Assembly (NCBI RefSeq): GCF_012958305.1
Contig: NZ_JABBYO010000006.1
Location: forward strand, 248,001 to 312,000
Direction of reading: 5' to 3'
Length of the DNA: 64,000 nt
Origin: Tautonia rosea
GTDB lineage: Bacteria > Planctomycetota > Planctomycetia > Isosphaerales > Isosphaeraceae
Both the position numbers and the translations under genes were made by a program. The notes under the pieces are model-generated. The model did no database searches. It was not told the DNA's origin and worked only from the letters and a program-made list of their open reading frames with translations. This document shows, piece by piece, positions 10,242 through 19,710 of this stretch. Every line of letters begins with the position of its first letter. Positions within the stretch are counted from its first letter, which is position 1.

Positions 10242-10709
10242 TCATCGAGGAGGGTCGAGCGGCTTCGTTTGGATTCGGACATACTTGTGGCACTCGACGC
10301 AGTTCATCGTGAGCTGCACGTTGGCCAGCAAGGCGCCGTCGAGGTCCTCGGCCTCGGCCCGTTCCGCGAGGGTCTTCGTCAGGCGGCGGAACTCGTTGCT
10401 AAAGCGGCGGTAGTCCTCGGTTGGCAGGTTGTAGAAAGCGGCCACCTCGCTGATCTCTTGCAGCGATCGGGCCGACCGGGCCACGGGGCCGAACTTCCGC
10501 TCGGCCAGACCGCCGAGGATGCGCTGGGCGTGGTCGAGTTTGCGGCGCATCAGGACGGAGCGATCATCCAGGGGCCGTTCGGCTTGCGACGGCTCGTCGG
10601 CCGTCTCGCGAGAGGAGGCGAGCGAGACGGCCGCCAGGGAAAACGCTGTGAGTCCCAGCGCGATGATCAGCCCGAATCGCCATCGAGCCGCAAAATGGGC
10701 AGTCGCCAT
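10242..10709 (-). CDS. Exported class II-like cytochrome c (first of two)
   Basis: The 155-residue protein has an N-terminal signal/anchor (about residues 8-30) and a single haem-binding site at the C-terminus, CVECH at 137-141. One haem near the C-terminus of a mainly helical chain is the layout of class II cytochromes (c', c556). Start ATG 10709 is supported by an upstream AAGGAG. It lies 75 bp downstream of a paralogue (10785-11249) that shares the near-identical ending LTMNCVECHKYVR. Likely periplasmic electron transfer. Confidence 0.85.
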   Translation of the reverse strand: MATAHFAARWRFGLIIALGLTAFSLAAVSLASSRETADEPSQAERPLDDRSVLMRRKLDHAQRILGGLAERKFGPVARSARSLQEISEVAAFYNLPTEDYRRFSNEFRRLTKTLAERAEAEDLDGALLANVQLTMNCVECHKYVRIQTKPLDPPR

Positions 10710-10784
10710 GACGGGGAAGTCTCCTTCACCGGATTGGTCCGACGGCGAGCCGAGCCGACACCAGCCGAATGGGACCACCGTCGA

Positions 10785-11249
10785 TCAGCGGTCCGTGGAT
10801 CGGACATACTTGTGACACTCGACGCAATTCATGGTCAACTGCACATACGCCAGGGTTGCCGCGTCGAGGTTCTTGTCCTTGGCGTTTTCCGCCAACGAGT
10901 CGGCGATGCGCTGAAACTCGCGGGTATAGACCAGATACAAGGGGCCGGGCACCGTGACCGGCTCCCACTCGGCGGCGGCGCTCAAGAGCTTCAGCTCCTG
11001 GGCGTTCTTGGCCACCTGATCCATCTTTTCAAGTGTCAGGCCTTCGAGCACGTTCTTGGCGTAATCCAGCTTCAAGGCCATAAGTTCGGCCCGCTTGTCC
11101 TGCGTCTCGGAGGGCGTGTCAAGGGTCGAGATCACCGCCGGTTCGGGAGCCGTCGGGCCGAAGACACGCCCCTGAACCGAGGACCCGGCCAGTACCACGA
11201 CGACCAGGCCGAGGCTTGCCCCAAGGGCTCGAATCATCCACATCTTCAT
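10785..11249 (-). CDS. Exported class II-like cytochrome c (second of two)
   Basis: The 154-residue protein has a signal peptide (MKMWMIRALGASLGLVVVVLAG) and one C-terminal haem site, CVECH at 142-146, within a helical protein. It is a paralogue of the downstream 10242-10709 gene: both have a KLDYAKxxLEGL-type helix and end with YVQ/VQLTMNCVECHKYVR. The two probably share a transcript. ATG 11249 is used because GGGAG lies at the right distance. An in-frame ATG five codons upstream is possible. Confidence 0.85.
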   Translation of the reverse strand: MKMWMIRALGASLGLVVVVLAGSSVQGRVFGPTAPEPAVISTLDTPSETQDKRAELMALKLDYAKNVLEGLTLEKMDQVAKNAQELKLLSAAAEWEPVTVPGPLYLVYTREFQRIADSLAENAKDKNLDAATLAYVQLTMNCVECHKYVRSTDR

Positions 11250-11796
11250 CAGAGTCTCCCCCATGATGGAGGGTCGAGAGGTTTGGTCGGCAAGCGACCC
11301 ACCTGCGCACTGTAACGCCGTGGTCATGCCGTCGGCAACGGGGGCCTCCTGCTACCCATCGCGATCGAGGCAAACCGGCAACGGCAGACCTGCCGGACGT
11401 TCAAGGAGCCGATCCATCGATTGATCGGGCTCGGCCATCCTCGCTCTCCCCGGTTGACTCTCCCGATGTCTGGAGCAATGGGTCGGCCGAAGACGCCTTG
11501 CGTGTCCGATTCGAGCCTTTTTCGTCTTGGATTCCCGATCTCGTTGCAACGGCAATCGGCGCAGAATAGGGTATTTCAAGAACGTGATTCACGCGGTTTC
11601 CGCGTCTTGCGACGACGATTCGTTGCCTGGAAAGGAGAAATCGGGACACAAGAGAGCGGTCAACGAAGAATTGACCCTCGTCACGACTCCAGAATCGGGG
11701 ATAAACTAGAAGAAGGTTCGCCGATCCGATTTCCCTGTTCGGAGACGGCGGCTATCTCCCTTGCCCGACATCCATCGAGACCTTTGGAGAGGCACC
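11250..11796. other. 547-bp gene-free divergent intergenic region
   Basis: Separates the divergent cytochrome and exported-protein genes. Short frames here have no protein-like composition. No operator, riboswitch or repeat was recognised. Confidence 0.5.
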
Positions 11797-12921
11797 ATGA
11801 CTCGGCGTTTGATAATCGCAGTCGCAGCCGCGGTCTTCGCGGCATCCGGCCTGGCTTCCGAAGCCCGGGCCCAGTGGGCCTACGGCTGGGGAGGCTGGGG
11901 AGGCTGGGGAAGTGCGACCGTCGGCGGTGATGTGACCCGCGGCATGGGCATTCTCGCGGCTGGCATGGGCCAGTACAACGAGCAAACCGCCGTGGCCCGG
12001 TCGATCGAAACCGACACGCGCATGCGGTTCAACGAGTACGTCTGGCAGTCAGAGCAGATTCGTCGGCAGCAGTATGCCCAGAGGGTTGCCGCACGATCGG
12101 CGAACCTTCGGGATTCTGCCAGTGCGATTCAGCAGCGGCAGCTCAATCAACCGACTCAGCAGGACATCGTCAGCGGCGACTCGCTCAACGCGATCTTCCA
12201 CCAGATTCTCAGCCCGGGCGTTCCGCACTCGGTGCTGGTCAACGCCGGTTCCGACCTGACCATCACGGGCGACCAGATTCGCCTGGTTCCGCTCCGGTTT
12301 GCCAGCAAGGGGCTGGTCATCTCGGCTCACCGTCTGTCTGCCGAGGAAAACTGGCCTCCGCCGCTGACCGGCGGTCCCTTCGACGGTCTTCGACAGCAGT
12401 ACCAGCAGATTGTTGACGAGGCACGCAACATCCCCGACGAGGAAGAAATTCCCGACGAGTTGATTGTCCGGGCCATTGATCTGGTCGGTCAGATTCGCAC
12501 CCAGGCCTCTCAGAGTCTTCAAGGGCGAGACTTCGCCGAGGCCGAGCGATTCCTGAAGACCCTTGCCGGGATGCTTCAATTGGCCCGCCGCGCCGACGTT
12601 CGCCAGGCGCTCGAAGCCGCCTACAAGCGTGACGAGGTTCCCCTCGCCAATGCGCTGCTGGGTATGACCAATTTCAACCTCAGCTTCGGAGCGGCCAACA
12701 CTCCGGAGGAACGAGCGCTGTACCTCAACACCCTTTATCCGAAGATGGCCGATCTCCGTCAGCGCGTGGCTCAGGAACTCGGAGGCCAGATTCCCGACCA
12801 GTTCCAGGCGAATGTTGGGCAGGAACCTCCCGTCGGTGCCTTCGACAAGTTCCCGTGGGAAGAAGTCGGCCGTCGCGAGGCTCACGGCGCCGCCCCCGCC
12901 CCCGATGAACCGCAGCGGTAA
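11797..12921 (+). CDS. Exported protein of unknown function, planctomycete type
   Basis: The 374-residue protein has a signal peptide (MTRRLIIAVAAAVFAASGLASEARAQ) followed by a Gly/Trp-rich WAYGWGGWGGWG segment, then a charged, Gln-rich helical stretch (about 60-130) likely to form coiled coil, and a helical C-terminal half. I do not recognise a named domain. A similar layout (signal peptide, aromatic/Gly-rich head, helical body) is seen in the product of 21333-22157. GGAG lies upstream of the ATG. Confidence 0.8.
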   Translation: MTRRLIIAVAAAVFAASGLASEARAQWAYGWGGWGGWGSATVGGDVTRGMGILAAGMGQYNEQTAVARSIETDTRMRFNEYVWQSEQIRRQQYAQRVAARSANLRDSASAIQQRQLNQPTQQDIVSGDSLNAIFHQILSPGVPHSVLVNAGSDLTITGDQIRLVPLRFASKGLVISAHRLSAEENWPPPLTGGPFDGLRQQYQQIVDEARNIPDEEEIPDELIVRAIDLVGQIRTQASQSLQGRDFAEAERFLKTLAGMLQLARRADVRQALEAAYKRDEVPLANALLGMTNFNLSFGAANTPEERALYLNTLYPKMADLRQRVAQELGGQIPDQFQANVGQEPPVGAFDKFPWEEVGRREAHGAAPAPDEPQR

Positions 12922-13591
12922 TCGCCGCGATTAATCGCAAAAATCGCAACGTTCGAACGTGCCGACCGGTCCCGGGCCATGCCGCCTGGGGCCGGTCGGT
13001 TCGCGTTGACGAGAGACGAGTGCTTGCCGATCGAACCCTCGGTCGTTATGGTGGCGAACCGATTCGCTGAGCGTCGGCACCTTGGATCGATCCGAACGAT
13101 GGATGCGACCCGATGCACACGGAGCGACCTGCCCGGCGGCGTCTGCTGGCGTCGGCGGGGTGATTGGCTCCGGAGGGTCGGTTGAGGCGGATTCCCTCGT
13201 CTTGCTTCGCTGCGCTTCGCGGCCCTGCCTGGGGGAATGACTGCGCCCCGACGGGTCGGGCTCTTGGGAGGCAACTGGCAGCGATGATCTCCTTTGGCTC
13301 CCGCTTGACCCGGCCTGGTCGGGACGAGCTTGGCCCTCGGCGGATCGTTCGCGGAATGCGACGATCGGCGAAGATGGGCCGGATTCCCCTGGGGGAAGAC
13401 GAGGGCCCGAGGTTGGTCAGACGCTGGTCTCATCGCCCTGACGCCGAGTCTGCGGGCCGATCACTCTGCCGATCGGTGCCGGGCTCGGATCGGATCATCC
13501 TCGATCGCCGCCGATGCCCCCAACGATTCCCTCACGCTGACGTCCGATTGCGGACCGTCCTCCTTTCCTGGTGGACCGGAGAGCCCGAAGC
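12922..13591. other. 670-bp gene-free interval with a terminator-like hairpin
   Basis: Apart from the hairpin at 12962-12999, this stretch between two plus-strand genes holds nothing I can assign. Two overlapping frames run into the GH88 gene start but have no ribosome site or family resemblance. Confidence 0.5.
12962..12999 (+). terminator. Hairpin downstream of the 11797-12921 gene
   Basis: CCGACCGGTCCC (12962-12973) pairs with GGGGCCGGTCGG (12988-12999), 12 pairs including one G-T, with a 14-nt loop. It is followed by TTCG rather than a full T-run. Confidence 0.5.
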
Positions 13592-14722
13592 ATGGCCGAG
13601 CCCCAACTTGTCGACCTGGCCGACCTGAAACCGCGCCTGCAGCGGACCTTCGATCACTACGCCTCGAAGTTCGGCACCCTGATCGATCACCACCCTGACT
13701 TCTTCCCGATCTACACCGAAGGGGGGCGGTGGCGGCACGGCGGAGAACTTTGGACCGACTGGTGCGCCGGCTTCCTCACCGGCATCCTCTGGCACTGCTA
13801 CCGCCGCATTCGCCACGAATGGTGGCGCGACAAAGCCGAGCACTACTGCCGACTGCTCGAACATAAGCAGCACGACCGCGACGTGCACGACCTTGGCTTC
13901 ATCTTCCTGAACTCGTACCTCCCCTGGTACGAGGTCACCGGCGACGACTCGAAGAAGCAGGTTGTTGTCACCGCCGGCCAGACGCTCGCCAAGCGATTCC
14001 GAGAACGAGGGCAGTACCTCTGCTCGTTCATCGGGCCGGAAAGCCTGTTCATCGACATCATGATGAACGTCCCGGTCATCTTTTACGCCGCCAAAGAAAC
14101 CGGCGACGAGCGACTTCTTGAGATCGCCAGGGCCCACTGCCGGACCACCGAACGGACCATTGTTCGCCCCAATGGCAGCACGGCTCACGAGGGGATCTTC
14201 GATACGAATACCGGCGAGTTCCTTCGTCAGAGCACCCACCAGGGGCTTTCGGCCGAGTCGGACTGGACCCGAGGCCTGGCCTGGTCCTTGTACGGCTTCG
14301 GCACGGTTTACACCTATACGAACGACCCGGCCGACCTGGCCGTCGCCGAGCGCAACGCCGACCACTTCATCGACCGCTGCCCCGACGGCCTCATCGCTCC
14401 CTGGGACTTCGACGCCCCCGAAGGCGACCGCATGGCCGACAGCTCCGCCTCGGCCATCGCCGCCTCGGGCCTCTGGCAGCTTGCCGACCTGACCCGCGAC
14501 CCTGCCCGAGCCGCCCGCTACCAGGACGCCTCCCTGACGATCCTTAACTCCCTCTGCTCCGACGCCTACGTCTCCTGGAACGAACCCGAGTGGGAAGGCG
14601 TCCTCAAGCACGGCGTCTACCACAAGCCCAAGGGGCTCGGCGTCGACGAGTCCGTCATGTGGGGCGAGTTCTTCTTCCTCGAAGCGATTTGCAAGGTCCT
14701 GTCGATGCTCGACGGGGACTGA
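13592..14722 (+). CDS. Glycoside hydrolase family 88 (unsaturated glucuronyl hydrolase-like)
   Basis: GH88 enzymes remove 4,5-unsaturated uronic acids left by polysaccharide lyases. The 376-residue protein has the alpha6/alpha6-barrel landmarks WTDWCAGFLTGILW, HDLGFIF with likely catalytic Asp100, SLFIDIMMNVP with Asp155, and SDWTRGLAWSLYGF. No signal peptide is seen, so it is probably cytoplasmic. The start at ATG 13592 has GGAG upstream. The SDR gene 67 bp downstream resembles uronate dehydrogenases, which fits a joint role in uronate breakdown. Confidence 0.9.
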   Translation: MAEPQLVDLADLKPRLQRTFDHYASKFGTLIDHHPDFFPIYTEGGRWRHGGELWTDWCAGFLTGILWHCYRRIRHEWWRDKAEHYCRLLEHKQHDRDVHDLGFIFLNSYLPWYEVTGDDSKKQVVVTAGQTLAKRFRERGQYLCSFIGPESLFIDIMMNVPVIFYAAKETGDERLLEIARAHCRTTERTIVRPNGSTAHEGIFDTNTGEFLRQSTHQGLSAESDWTRGLAWSLYGFGTVYTYTNDPADLAVAERNADHFIDRCPDGLIAPWDFDAPEGDRMADSSASAIAASGLWQLADLTRDPARAARYQDASLTILNSLCSDAYVSWNEPEWEGVLKHGVYHKPKGLGVDESVMWGEFFFLEAICKVLSMLDGD

Positions 14723-14789
14723 TGTCAACCATTCTTCCCCTTCTGCGAGTTCCCATGCCCGCCGGATCCCACGGGCCGGAGGCCCGATC

Positions 14790-15623
14790 ATGAGCCACAA
14801 CGGCGGCCCCGCTGAAACGCCAAGTCAACCCAACGGTTTTCCGAACCTGCCGATGATCGACGACGACCTCGGGCCGATCGACTCTGAAGATCGGCCGACG
14901 GTCCTCATCACCGGCGCCTGCGGATACCTCGGACGCAAGCTCCGCACCCAGTGGGGCGATCGCTACGACCTGATCCTCCTCGACCGCACTCCCGGTCTCG
15001 ACAACAACGAGGTCATCGCCGCCGACTTGACCGAGCTGGACGACGATTGGGCCGAGCTGTTTCACGGGGTTGATGCTGTGGTTCACCTTGCGGCCCACTC
15101 GCACCCGAATGCCTCGTGGGATGCCCTGGTCGGTCCGAACCTCGACGCCTTGCCCAACGTTCTGAACGCCGCCGTGCTCGCGGCGGTCGATCGCTTCGTC
15201 TTCGCCAGCTCCAGCCATGCCATGTGGGGCTACCGTGACGACGGCACCGGCCCGATTGCCGAAGATCTTCCCCCCCGGCCCGATGGCCCGTTCGGGGCTT
15301 CAAAGCTCGCGGGAGAGCGGTTCGGGCGCAGCGTCTCCCAGGCCTTCGAGCTGACCTTCGTCGCGATCCGGGTCGGCTGGGTCCAGCCCGACCCGAACGA
15401 TCCGGCCACCTTGCCCGACGACTGGGCCCGATCCCTCTGGCTCTCGGACCGCGACCTCGCCCAGCTTGTCGAGTGCGCCCTCTGGTCCGAGCTGGACGAC
15501 CGCTTCCTCGTCGTCAACGGTACCTCTCGCAATCGCCAGAGCCGATGGCCGATCACGCGAGCCGTTGAGATGCTCGGGTATGCTCCCCTCGACGATGCCT
15601 TTGCCTCCTCGGAGACGGAATGA
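14790..15623 (+). CDS. Extended SDR, uronate-dehydrogenase-like, Tyr-to-Phe at the active site
   Basis: The 277-residue protein is an NAD(P)-dependent epimerase/dehydratase family member with the nucleotide-binding ITGACGYLGRKL (about residues 38-49), VVHLAAHSHPNASW and FASSSHAMWGY blocks. The usual catalytic YxxxK is FGASK: Phe168 replaces Tyr and Lys172 is kept. The layout is closest to uronate dehydrogenases, and GH88 lies just upstream. The missing Tyr hydroxyl suggests altered or lost dehydrogenase chemistry. Confidence 0.82.
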   Translation: MSHNGGPAETPSQPNGFPNLPMIDDDLGPIDSEDRPTVLITGACGYLGRKLRTQWGDRYDLILLDRTPGLDNNEVIAADLTELDDDWAELFHGVDAVVHLAAHSHPNASWDALVGPNLDALPNVLNAAVLAAVDRFVFASSSHAMWGYRDDGTGPIAEDLPPRPDGPFGASKLAGERFGRSVSQAFELTFVAIRVGWVQPDPNDPATLPDDWARSLWLSDRDLAQLVECALWSELDDRFLVVNGTSRNRQSRWPITRAVEMLGYAPLDDAFASSETE

Positions 15624-15656
15624 GCAGGCTCGAACGCGTTCTGCCAATGCTCATGC

Positions 15657-16877
15657 TCAGAGGGGGCGTCCCGGCCCGATGGCATCGAGGAGCCCCTGAA
15701 GGCGTTCCTCCAGCGTTGTGGTCAGCGCCGAGGCGGCGCGTCGGGGACGCTCGGAGCCGTTGGCGAAGGCTCCCACGTCGATCGGCTCCCCGACTCGGAC
15801 CACGGCCCGTCGCGGCCCTCTCGGGCTCGGAAACGGGATGCCCAGCGTATCCTGCTCCAGCTTCAACAGCACCTCGGCGGCCCGTTCCAGGGTTGGGCAG
15901 TCGCGGACGTAATCGCCGGGGTAGCTGAACATCTGAATGACCACGAACAGGTCATTCAGGTCCTGGCGGGCCTCGGCGATCGGCTCCGGATCGGTCCGGG
16001 CGTTGCTCAGCGCGTCGAGGCAGGCCCTCCGCAACTCCTTTACCCGCACCGGCACCGGTCCCGATTTCCGGGTACCGAACCGGCGTTCCTCCATCGCGCC
16101 GAGGATATGCTCCCGCAGCTCGGCCAGTCGATCGGCCAGCGGTCCGCTTCGGGCCGAGCCGAGATACTCGATCTCCTTCAAACAGACCGCTCCTTCGGCG
16201 AAGGCATAGATGCGGTCGACGAGCGACCGGCCTGGCCTCGTCTGGCGGCGGAGGTGGGCTTCCAGGGAGGTCATCTGGGCGTCGAGGGCCGGACGGGGGT
16301 CGTGATCGTCGAGAAACCGGTATTTCAAGCCAATCGGGACGATCCAGACCGTCTTCCCCGCCGCTCGCCGTTTCTTGAGGGCCGAGCAGGCGATGGTCGC
16401 CACCCCTTCCCGGATCGGAGTGAGCCGGTCGGCCATGTGGTAGATCTCGCCTTCCGGGAACACGACCAGGGGGTTCGGCCGATCGCCGAGCAGCTCGACC
16501 GCGGTCTTGAAGGCCCGGAGGTCAGTCCCCTCGCGGTCGACCGGGAAGCACCCGACGCGGGGCAAGACGTAGCCGGCTTTCCCTTGGAAAATCTGGAACG
16601 CGGCCATGTAGAAAAACGGCCGATGCAGCCGCATGCTCAACTCAAAGACAACCCCGGCGTCGGCGTCGTCGCAGTGGTTCGGGGCGATCAGGACCCCGTC
16701 TCCGCGATCGATCAGCTCGGCCAGCCGGTCGAGGCCCTCGATGTCGTACTGTTCGATTCGTTGCTCGCGGCGGAGCATTCGTCGAAAGGTGATCGCTCCG
16801 GCTCGGACCCAGAACGGCGAGACACTCGGGGCTCGAACACGGTGGGTCAACTCGTCCGACAAGGGTAAGCGCCTCAT
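15657..16877 (-). CDS. PlsC-like 1-acyl-glycerol-3-phosphate acyltransferase
   Basis: Transfers acyl chains to lysophospholipid-type acceptors at the inner membrane. The 406-residue protein carries the acyltransferase motif H-x4-D as NHCDDAD (about residue 65), a VGCFPVDREG block and VFPEGEIYH (motif III). The C-terminal 170 residues extend beyond a typical 250-residue PlsC and are of unknown role. ATG 16877 has GAGG upstream. It converges with the SDR gene (33-bp gap) and is divergent from the next gene. Confidence 0.88.
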   Translation of the reverse strand: MRRLPLSDELTHRVRAPSVSPFWVRAGAITFRRMLRREQRIEQYDIEGLDRLAELIDRGDGVLIAPNHCDDADAGVVFELSMRLHRPFFYMAAFQIFQGKAGYVLPRVGCFPVDREGTDLRAFKTAVELLGDRPNPLVVFPEGEIYHMADRLTPIREGVATIACSALKKRRAAGKTVWIVPIGLKYRFLDDHDPRPALDAQMTSLEAHLRRQTRPGRSLVDRIYAFAEGAVCLKEIEYLGSARSGPLADRLAELREHILGAMEERRFGTRKSGPVPVRVKELRRACLDALSNARTDPEPIAEARQDLNDLFVVIQMFSYPGDYVRDCPTLERAAEVLLKLEQDTLGIPFPSPRGPRRAVVRVGEPIDVGAFANGSERPRRAASALTTTLEERLQGLLDAIGPGRPL

Positions 16878-17080
16878 TTCACCCTCGGATTCTCGGGATT
16901 TTTGCAAGGATCTGGTTCGAGTCGGGTCCACCAACCACGACGATCGCTCACCGGCATGATGAGAATCGGAGGCCGAGCCATGCCACCTCCGCGGCGATCG
17001 GTCCCTTTCGTCGAGGGGGCCGACAACGTTAGGATACGTCGTCAATCCTGCCCGAGCCGATTTTGAAGGACAACGCCCCG

Positions 17081-18718
17081 ATGACGCTCAACCGCTGGCT
17101 CGCGCCGCTTTCTCTCTGTCTGGTGATGACCACGGTCGAGGCCCAGGGCTTCGGCTCCCTTCCGACCCGGAGCGCTGAGCCTGTGGAGCCGATCCCCGCG
17201 ACCACGGGCCAGCCTGATCCTGCCGCCGTGACTGCGCCGGCGGTCGGCCTCGCCCCCCGATTCGAGGTCAGCGTGGTCGAAGGGTTGCTCGACGCTCCGA
17301 CCGACGGCCGTCTCGTCGTGATCCTCTCGCGTCGTGCTCGCCCCGAGCCGCGAGACGCCCTCAGCCTGCCCGTCCCTGGCTCGCCGGCCGTGCTGGGCGT
17401 CGATGCGGAACTGGTCGCCCCCGGCACGGTCACGCTCGTCGATGCTTCGGCCCGGAGCTTCCCCATCGCGGCCCTGGAGAACCTGCCTGCCGGCGACTAT
17501 GTCGCTCAGGCCGTGTTGATGCGCAACCCGGATTTGCTCCTGCTCGACGCCCCCGGCAATCTCTCCAGCGCCCCGACTCCCGTCCGGCTCGATCCGGCCG
17601 ACACCGATCCGATCTCTCTGGAACTCACCCGGATCGACCCCCCCGAACGCCTGCCCGACGATACCGATCTGGTCCGTTATCTGAAGGTTCCGTCGAAGCT
17701 GTTGAGCGAGTTCCACGGTCGGCCGATGTTCCTCCGTGTCGCCGTGGTCCTCCCTCGGGATTACGGCAAGGACCCGAGCCTGCGCTATCCGCTTCGGGTC
17801 CACATCGGCGGCTTCGGCTCGCGCTTCACCGCCGCCCGCCGTCGGATGGCTGAGGGTTCCCCCTTCCGCCGGATGTGGCTCGACGACGACACCCCACGCT
17901 TCCTCATGCTCTTTCTCGACGGGGCCGGGCCGCTTGGCGACCCGTATCAGGTGAATTCGGCCAATCATGGACCGTATGGGGACGCGATCACGCAAGAACT
18001 GATCCCCTACGTCGAGCGCCTGTATCGCGGCATCGGCCAGGGATACGCCCGCGTCCTCGACGGCGGATCGACCGGCGGCTGGGTGTCGGTCGCGCTCCAG
18101 GTCTTCTATCCGGATTTCTTCAACGGCTGCTGGTCAAGCTGCCCCGATAGCCTCGACTTCCGCTCCTTCCAACTGATCAACATCTACGACGACGCCAACG
18201 CCTACACCACTGCCGACGGCACCGAGCGCCCCGCCTTCCGCCGCGAAGACGGCACCCCCGTCTACGCCATGCGAGACGAGTGCAGCCTCGAAAACGCCCT
18301 CGGCCTGGGCGGTTCGTGGGCCATGTCCGGCGGCCAGTGGGGTTCCTGGAACGCCACCTACAGCCCGAGAGGCCCCGACGGTCGCCCCGTCCCCCTCTGG
18401 GACCCCGTCACCGGCGCGATCGACACCTCCGTCCTCGACCACTGGGCCAAGTACGATATCCGCCGCGTTCTCGAAACCAACTGGCAGATGCTTGGACCCA
18501 AGCTGCGCGGCAAAATTCATATCTGGATGGGCGATGCCGACAATTTCTTCCTCGAAGACGCCCTCCAGCGCCTCGAAGCCTTCCTCGAGACCGCCGACCC
18601 TCCCTTCGAAGGCTCCATCGTTTACGGTGCAGGGGAAGGCCATTGCTGGTCTGGCATCACCGAGTCGGAGATGATGCAGCAAATGGCCGAGGCTGTGGTC
18701 TCGGGAGCACCCCGCTAG
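17081..18718 (+). CDS. Secreted esterase-like alpha/beta hydrolase
   Basis: The 545-residue protein has a signal peptide (MTLNRWLAPLSLCLVMTTVEAQ), an N-terminal beta-rich domain (about 60-200) and a C-terminal alpha/beta hydrolase of the putative-esterase (EsteraseD-like) type. The likely nucleophile is the Ser in DGGSTGGW (about residue 331), the acid may be in MGDADNFF and the His in GEGHCWSG near the C-terminus. The substrate is unknown. ATG 17081 has AAGGA ten bases upstream; a TTG 18 bases earlier is possible. Confidence 0.85.
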   Translation: MTLNRWLAPLSLCLVMTTVEAQGFGSLPTRSAEPVEPIPATTGQPDPAAVTAPAVGLAPRFEVSVVEGLLDAPTDGRLVVILSRRARPEPRDALSLPVPGSPAVLGVDAELVAPGTVTLVDASARSFPIAALENLPAGDYVAQAVLMRNPDLLLLDAPGNLSSAPTPVRLDPADTDPISLELTRIDPPERLPDDTDLVRYLKVPSKLLSEFHGRPMFLRVAVVLPRDYGKDPSLRYPLRVHIGGFGSRFTAARRRMAEGSPFRRMWLDDDTPRFLMLFLDGAGPLGDPYQVNSANHGPYGDAITQELIPYVERLYRGIGQGYARVLDGGSTGGWVSVALQVFYPDFFNGCWSSCPDSLDFRSFQLINIYDDANAYTTADGTERPAFRREDGTPVYAMRDECSLENALGLGGSWAMSGGQWGSWNATYSPRGPDGRPVPLWDPVTGAIDTSVLDHWAKYDIRRVLETNWQMLGPKLRGKIHIWMGDADNFFLEDALQRLEAFLETADPPFEGSIVYGAGEGHCWSGITESEMMQQMAEAVVSGAPR

Positions 18719-18757
18719 GAATCCGTCGCCCTGTCTGCCGAAACGTGGGACGGTTCG

Positions 18758-19150
18758 ATGGACGTCGAGACCGCGATTCGAAACGCCGAAGCATTACTCC
18801 CCGGCGAGCCGGTGCCGGTTGACGAAGGCGAGGACCCCCGCTGGCAAGCCATTCTTGAGGTGGAGGATTTCGTCGAGTCGGACCCCGAGCCCGTCTGGTT
18901 ATTCATTGCTCGCTGGGGCGGCCATCCTCAGGAAGACTTGCGGAATGCGATCGCGTGCTGTCTGCTGGAGCATCTGCTCGAATGCCACTTCACCGCATTC
19001 TTCCCTCGTGTCGAGGAACGGGCTTTGGATGAACCGCTATTCGCAGAGATGTTTTTGCGATGCTGGCAGTTGGGGCAGTCCGAGGAGCCCGGCAACGCGG
19101 AACGGTTCGAATCGCTGAGACACCGAATCCAGGCACAAGCCAGAGCGTAG
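18758..19150 (+). CDS. Small conserved-looking protein of unknown function
   Basis: The 130-residue product is acidic and predicted helical, without signal peptide or membrane segment. It has ARWGGHPQEDLRNAIACCLLEHLLECHF in the middle, reminiscent of a HEAT-like helical pair, but I cannot name the family. It sits between the esterase and GNAT genes on the same strand, 39 and 41 bp apart. Confidence 0.65.
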   Translation: MDVETAIRNAEALLPGEPVPVDEGEDPRWQAILEVEDFVESDPEPVWLFIARWGGHPQEDLRNAIACCLLEHLLECHFTAFFPRVEERALDEPLFAEMFLRCWQLGQSEEPGNAERFESLRHRIQAQARA

Positions 19151-19191
19151 CAGGCTCGCCGCATCGCCCGATTGTTCCATGACCCTTTGCC

Positions 19192-19710
19192 ATGACCATC
19201 TCCATCCGCCCGTTTCGCGAATCCGACCGCTCGATCCTTCGAGCCATGACCATCGAGGCCTTCGAAGGCGTGTCGATCGACCACAACATCGACCGCCTTC
19301 TCGGTCCGATCGCGGCCGAGGACTGGCGGACCCGCAAGGGGAAGCACGTCGATGACGACCTCGATGCCCCCGGTGGCGAGGTTGCTGTGGCCGAGGATGA
19401 GGGCGGTCGGGTCGTCGGCTATGTCTCGATGCGCTACGATTACGGAGCGAAGGTCGGGCAAATTCCCAACCTCGCCGTTTCCAGCGATGTTCGGGGGCAG
19501 GGGATCGGGCGCACCTTGCTTGAGCATGCGATCAGACGATTCCGCGAGCAGGGGATGACCGTCGCCCGGATCGAGACGCTCGATCAGAACCCGATCGGTC
19601 AACACCTTTATCCATCGGTCGGCTTCCGGGAAGTTGCCCGGCAGATCCACTTTGCCATGCCCTTGACCGACCCTGACCATTCCCAGGCAAAGGGGACCGC
19701 CCCGCAATGA
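19192..19710 (+). CDS. GNAT-family N-acetyltransferase
   Basis: Transfers acetyl from acetyl-CoA to an amine. The 172-residue protein has the GNAT layout: ISIRPFRESDR at the start, VVGYVSMRYDY, the beta4 strand IPNLAVSSDVRGQGIGRTLLEHAI with the acetyl-CoA loop RGQGIG (about residues 101-106), and LYPSVGFREVAR. The substrate is unknown. Its stop codon overlaps the start of the ABC ATPase gene (ATGA at 19707-19710), so the two are translationally coupled. Confidence 0.92.
   Translation: MTISIRPFRESDRSILRAMTIEAFEGVSIDHNIDRLLGPIAAEDWRTRKGKHVDDDLDAPGGEVAVAEDEGGRVVGYVSMRYDYGAKVGQIPNLAVSSDVRGQGIGRTLLEHAIRRFREQGMTVARIETLDQNPIGQHLYPSVGFREVARQIHFAMPLTDPDHSQAKGTAPQ

Noticed and set aside
9933-11315. 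A long plus-strand frame over the two cytochrome genes
   Set aside because: Both minus-strand genes have signal peptides, haem motifs and ribosome sites; the plus frame has none.
16898-16935. A GGTTCGAGTC stretch followed by CCACCA resembling a tRNA T-arm and 3' end
   Set aside because: The flanking bases do not form a 5-bp T stem, and no matching acceptor, D or anticodon arm lies upstream.
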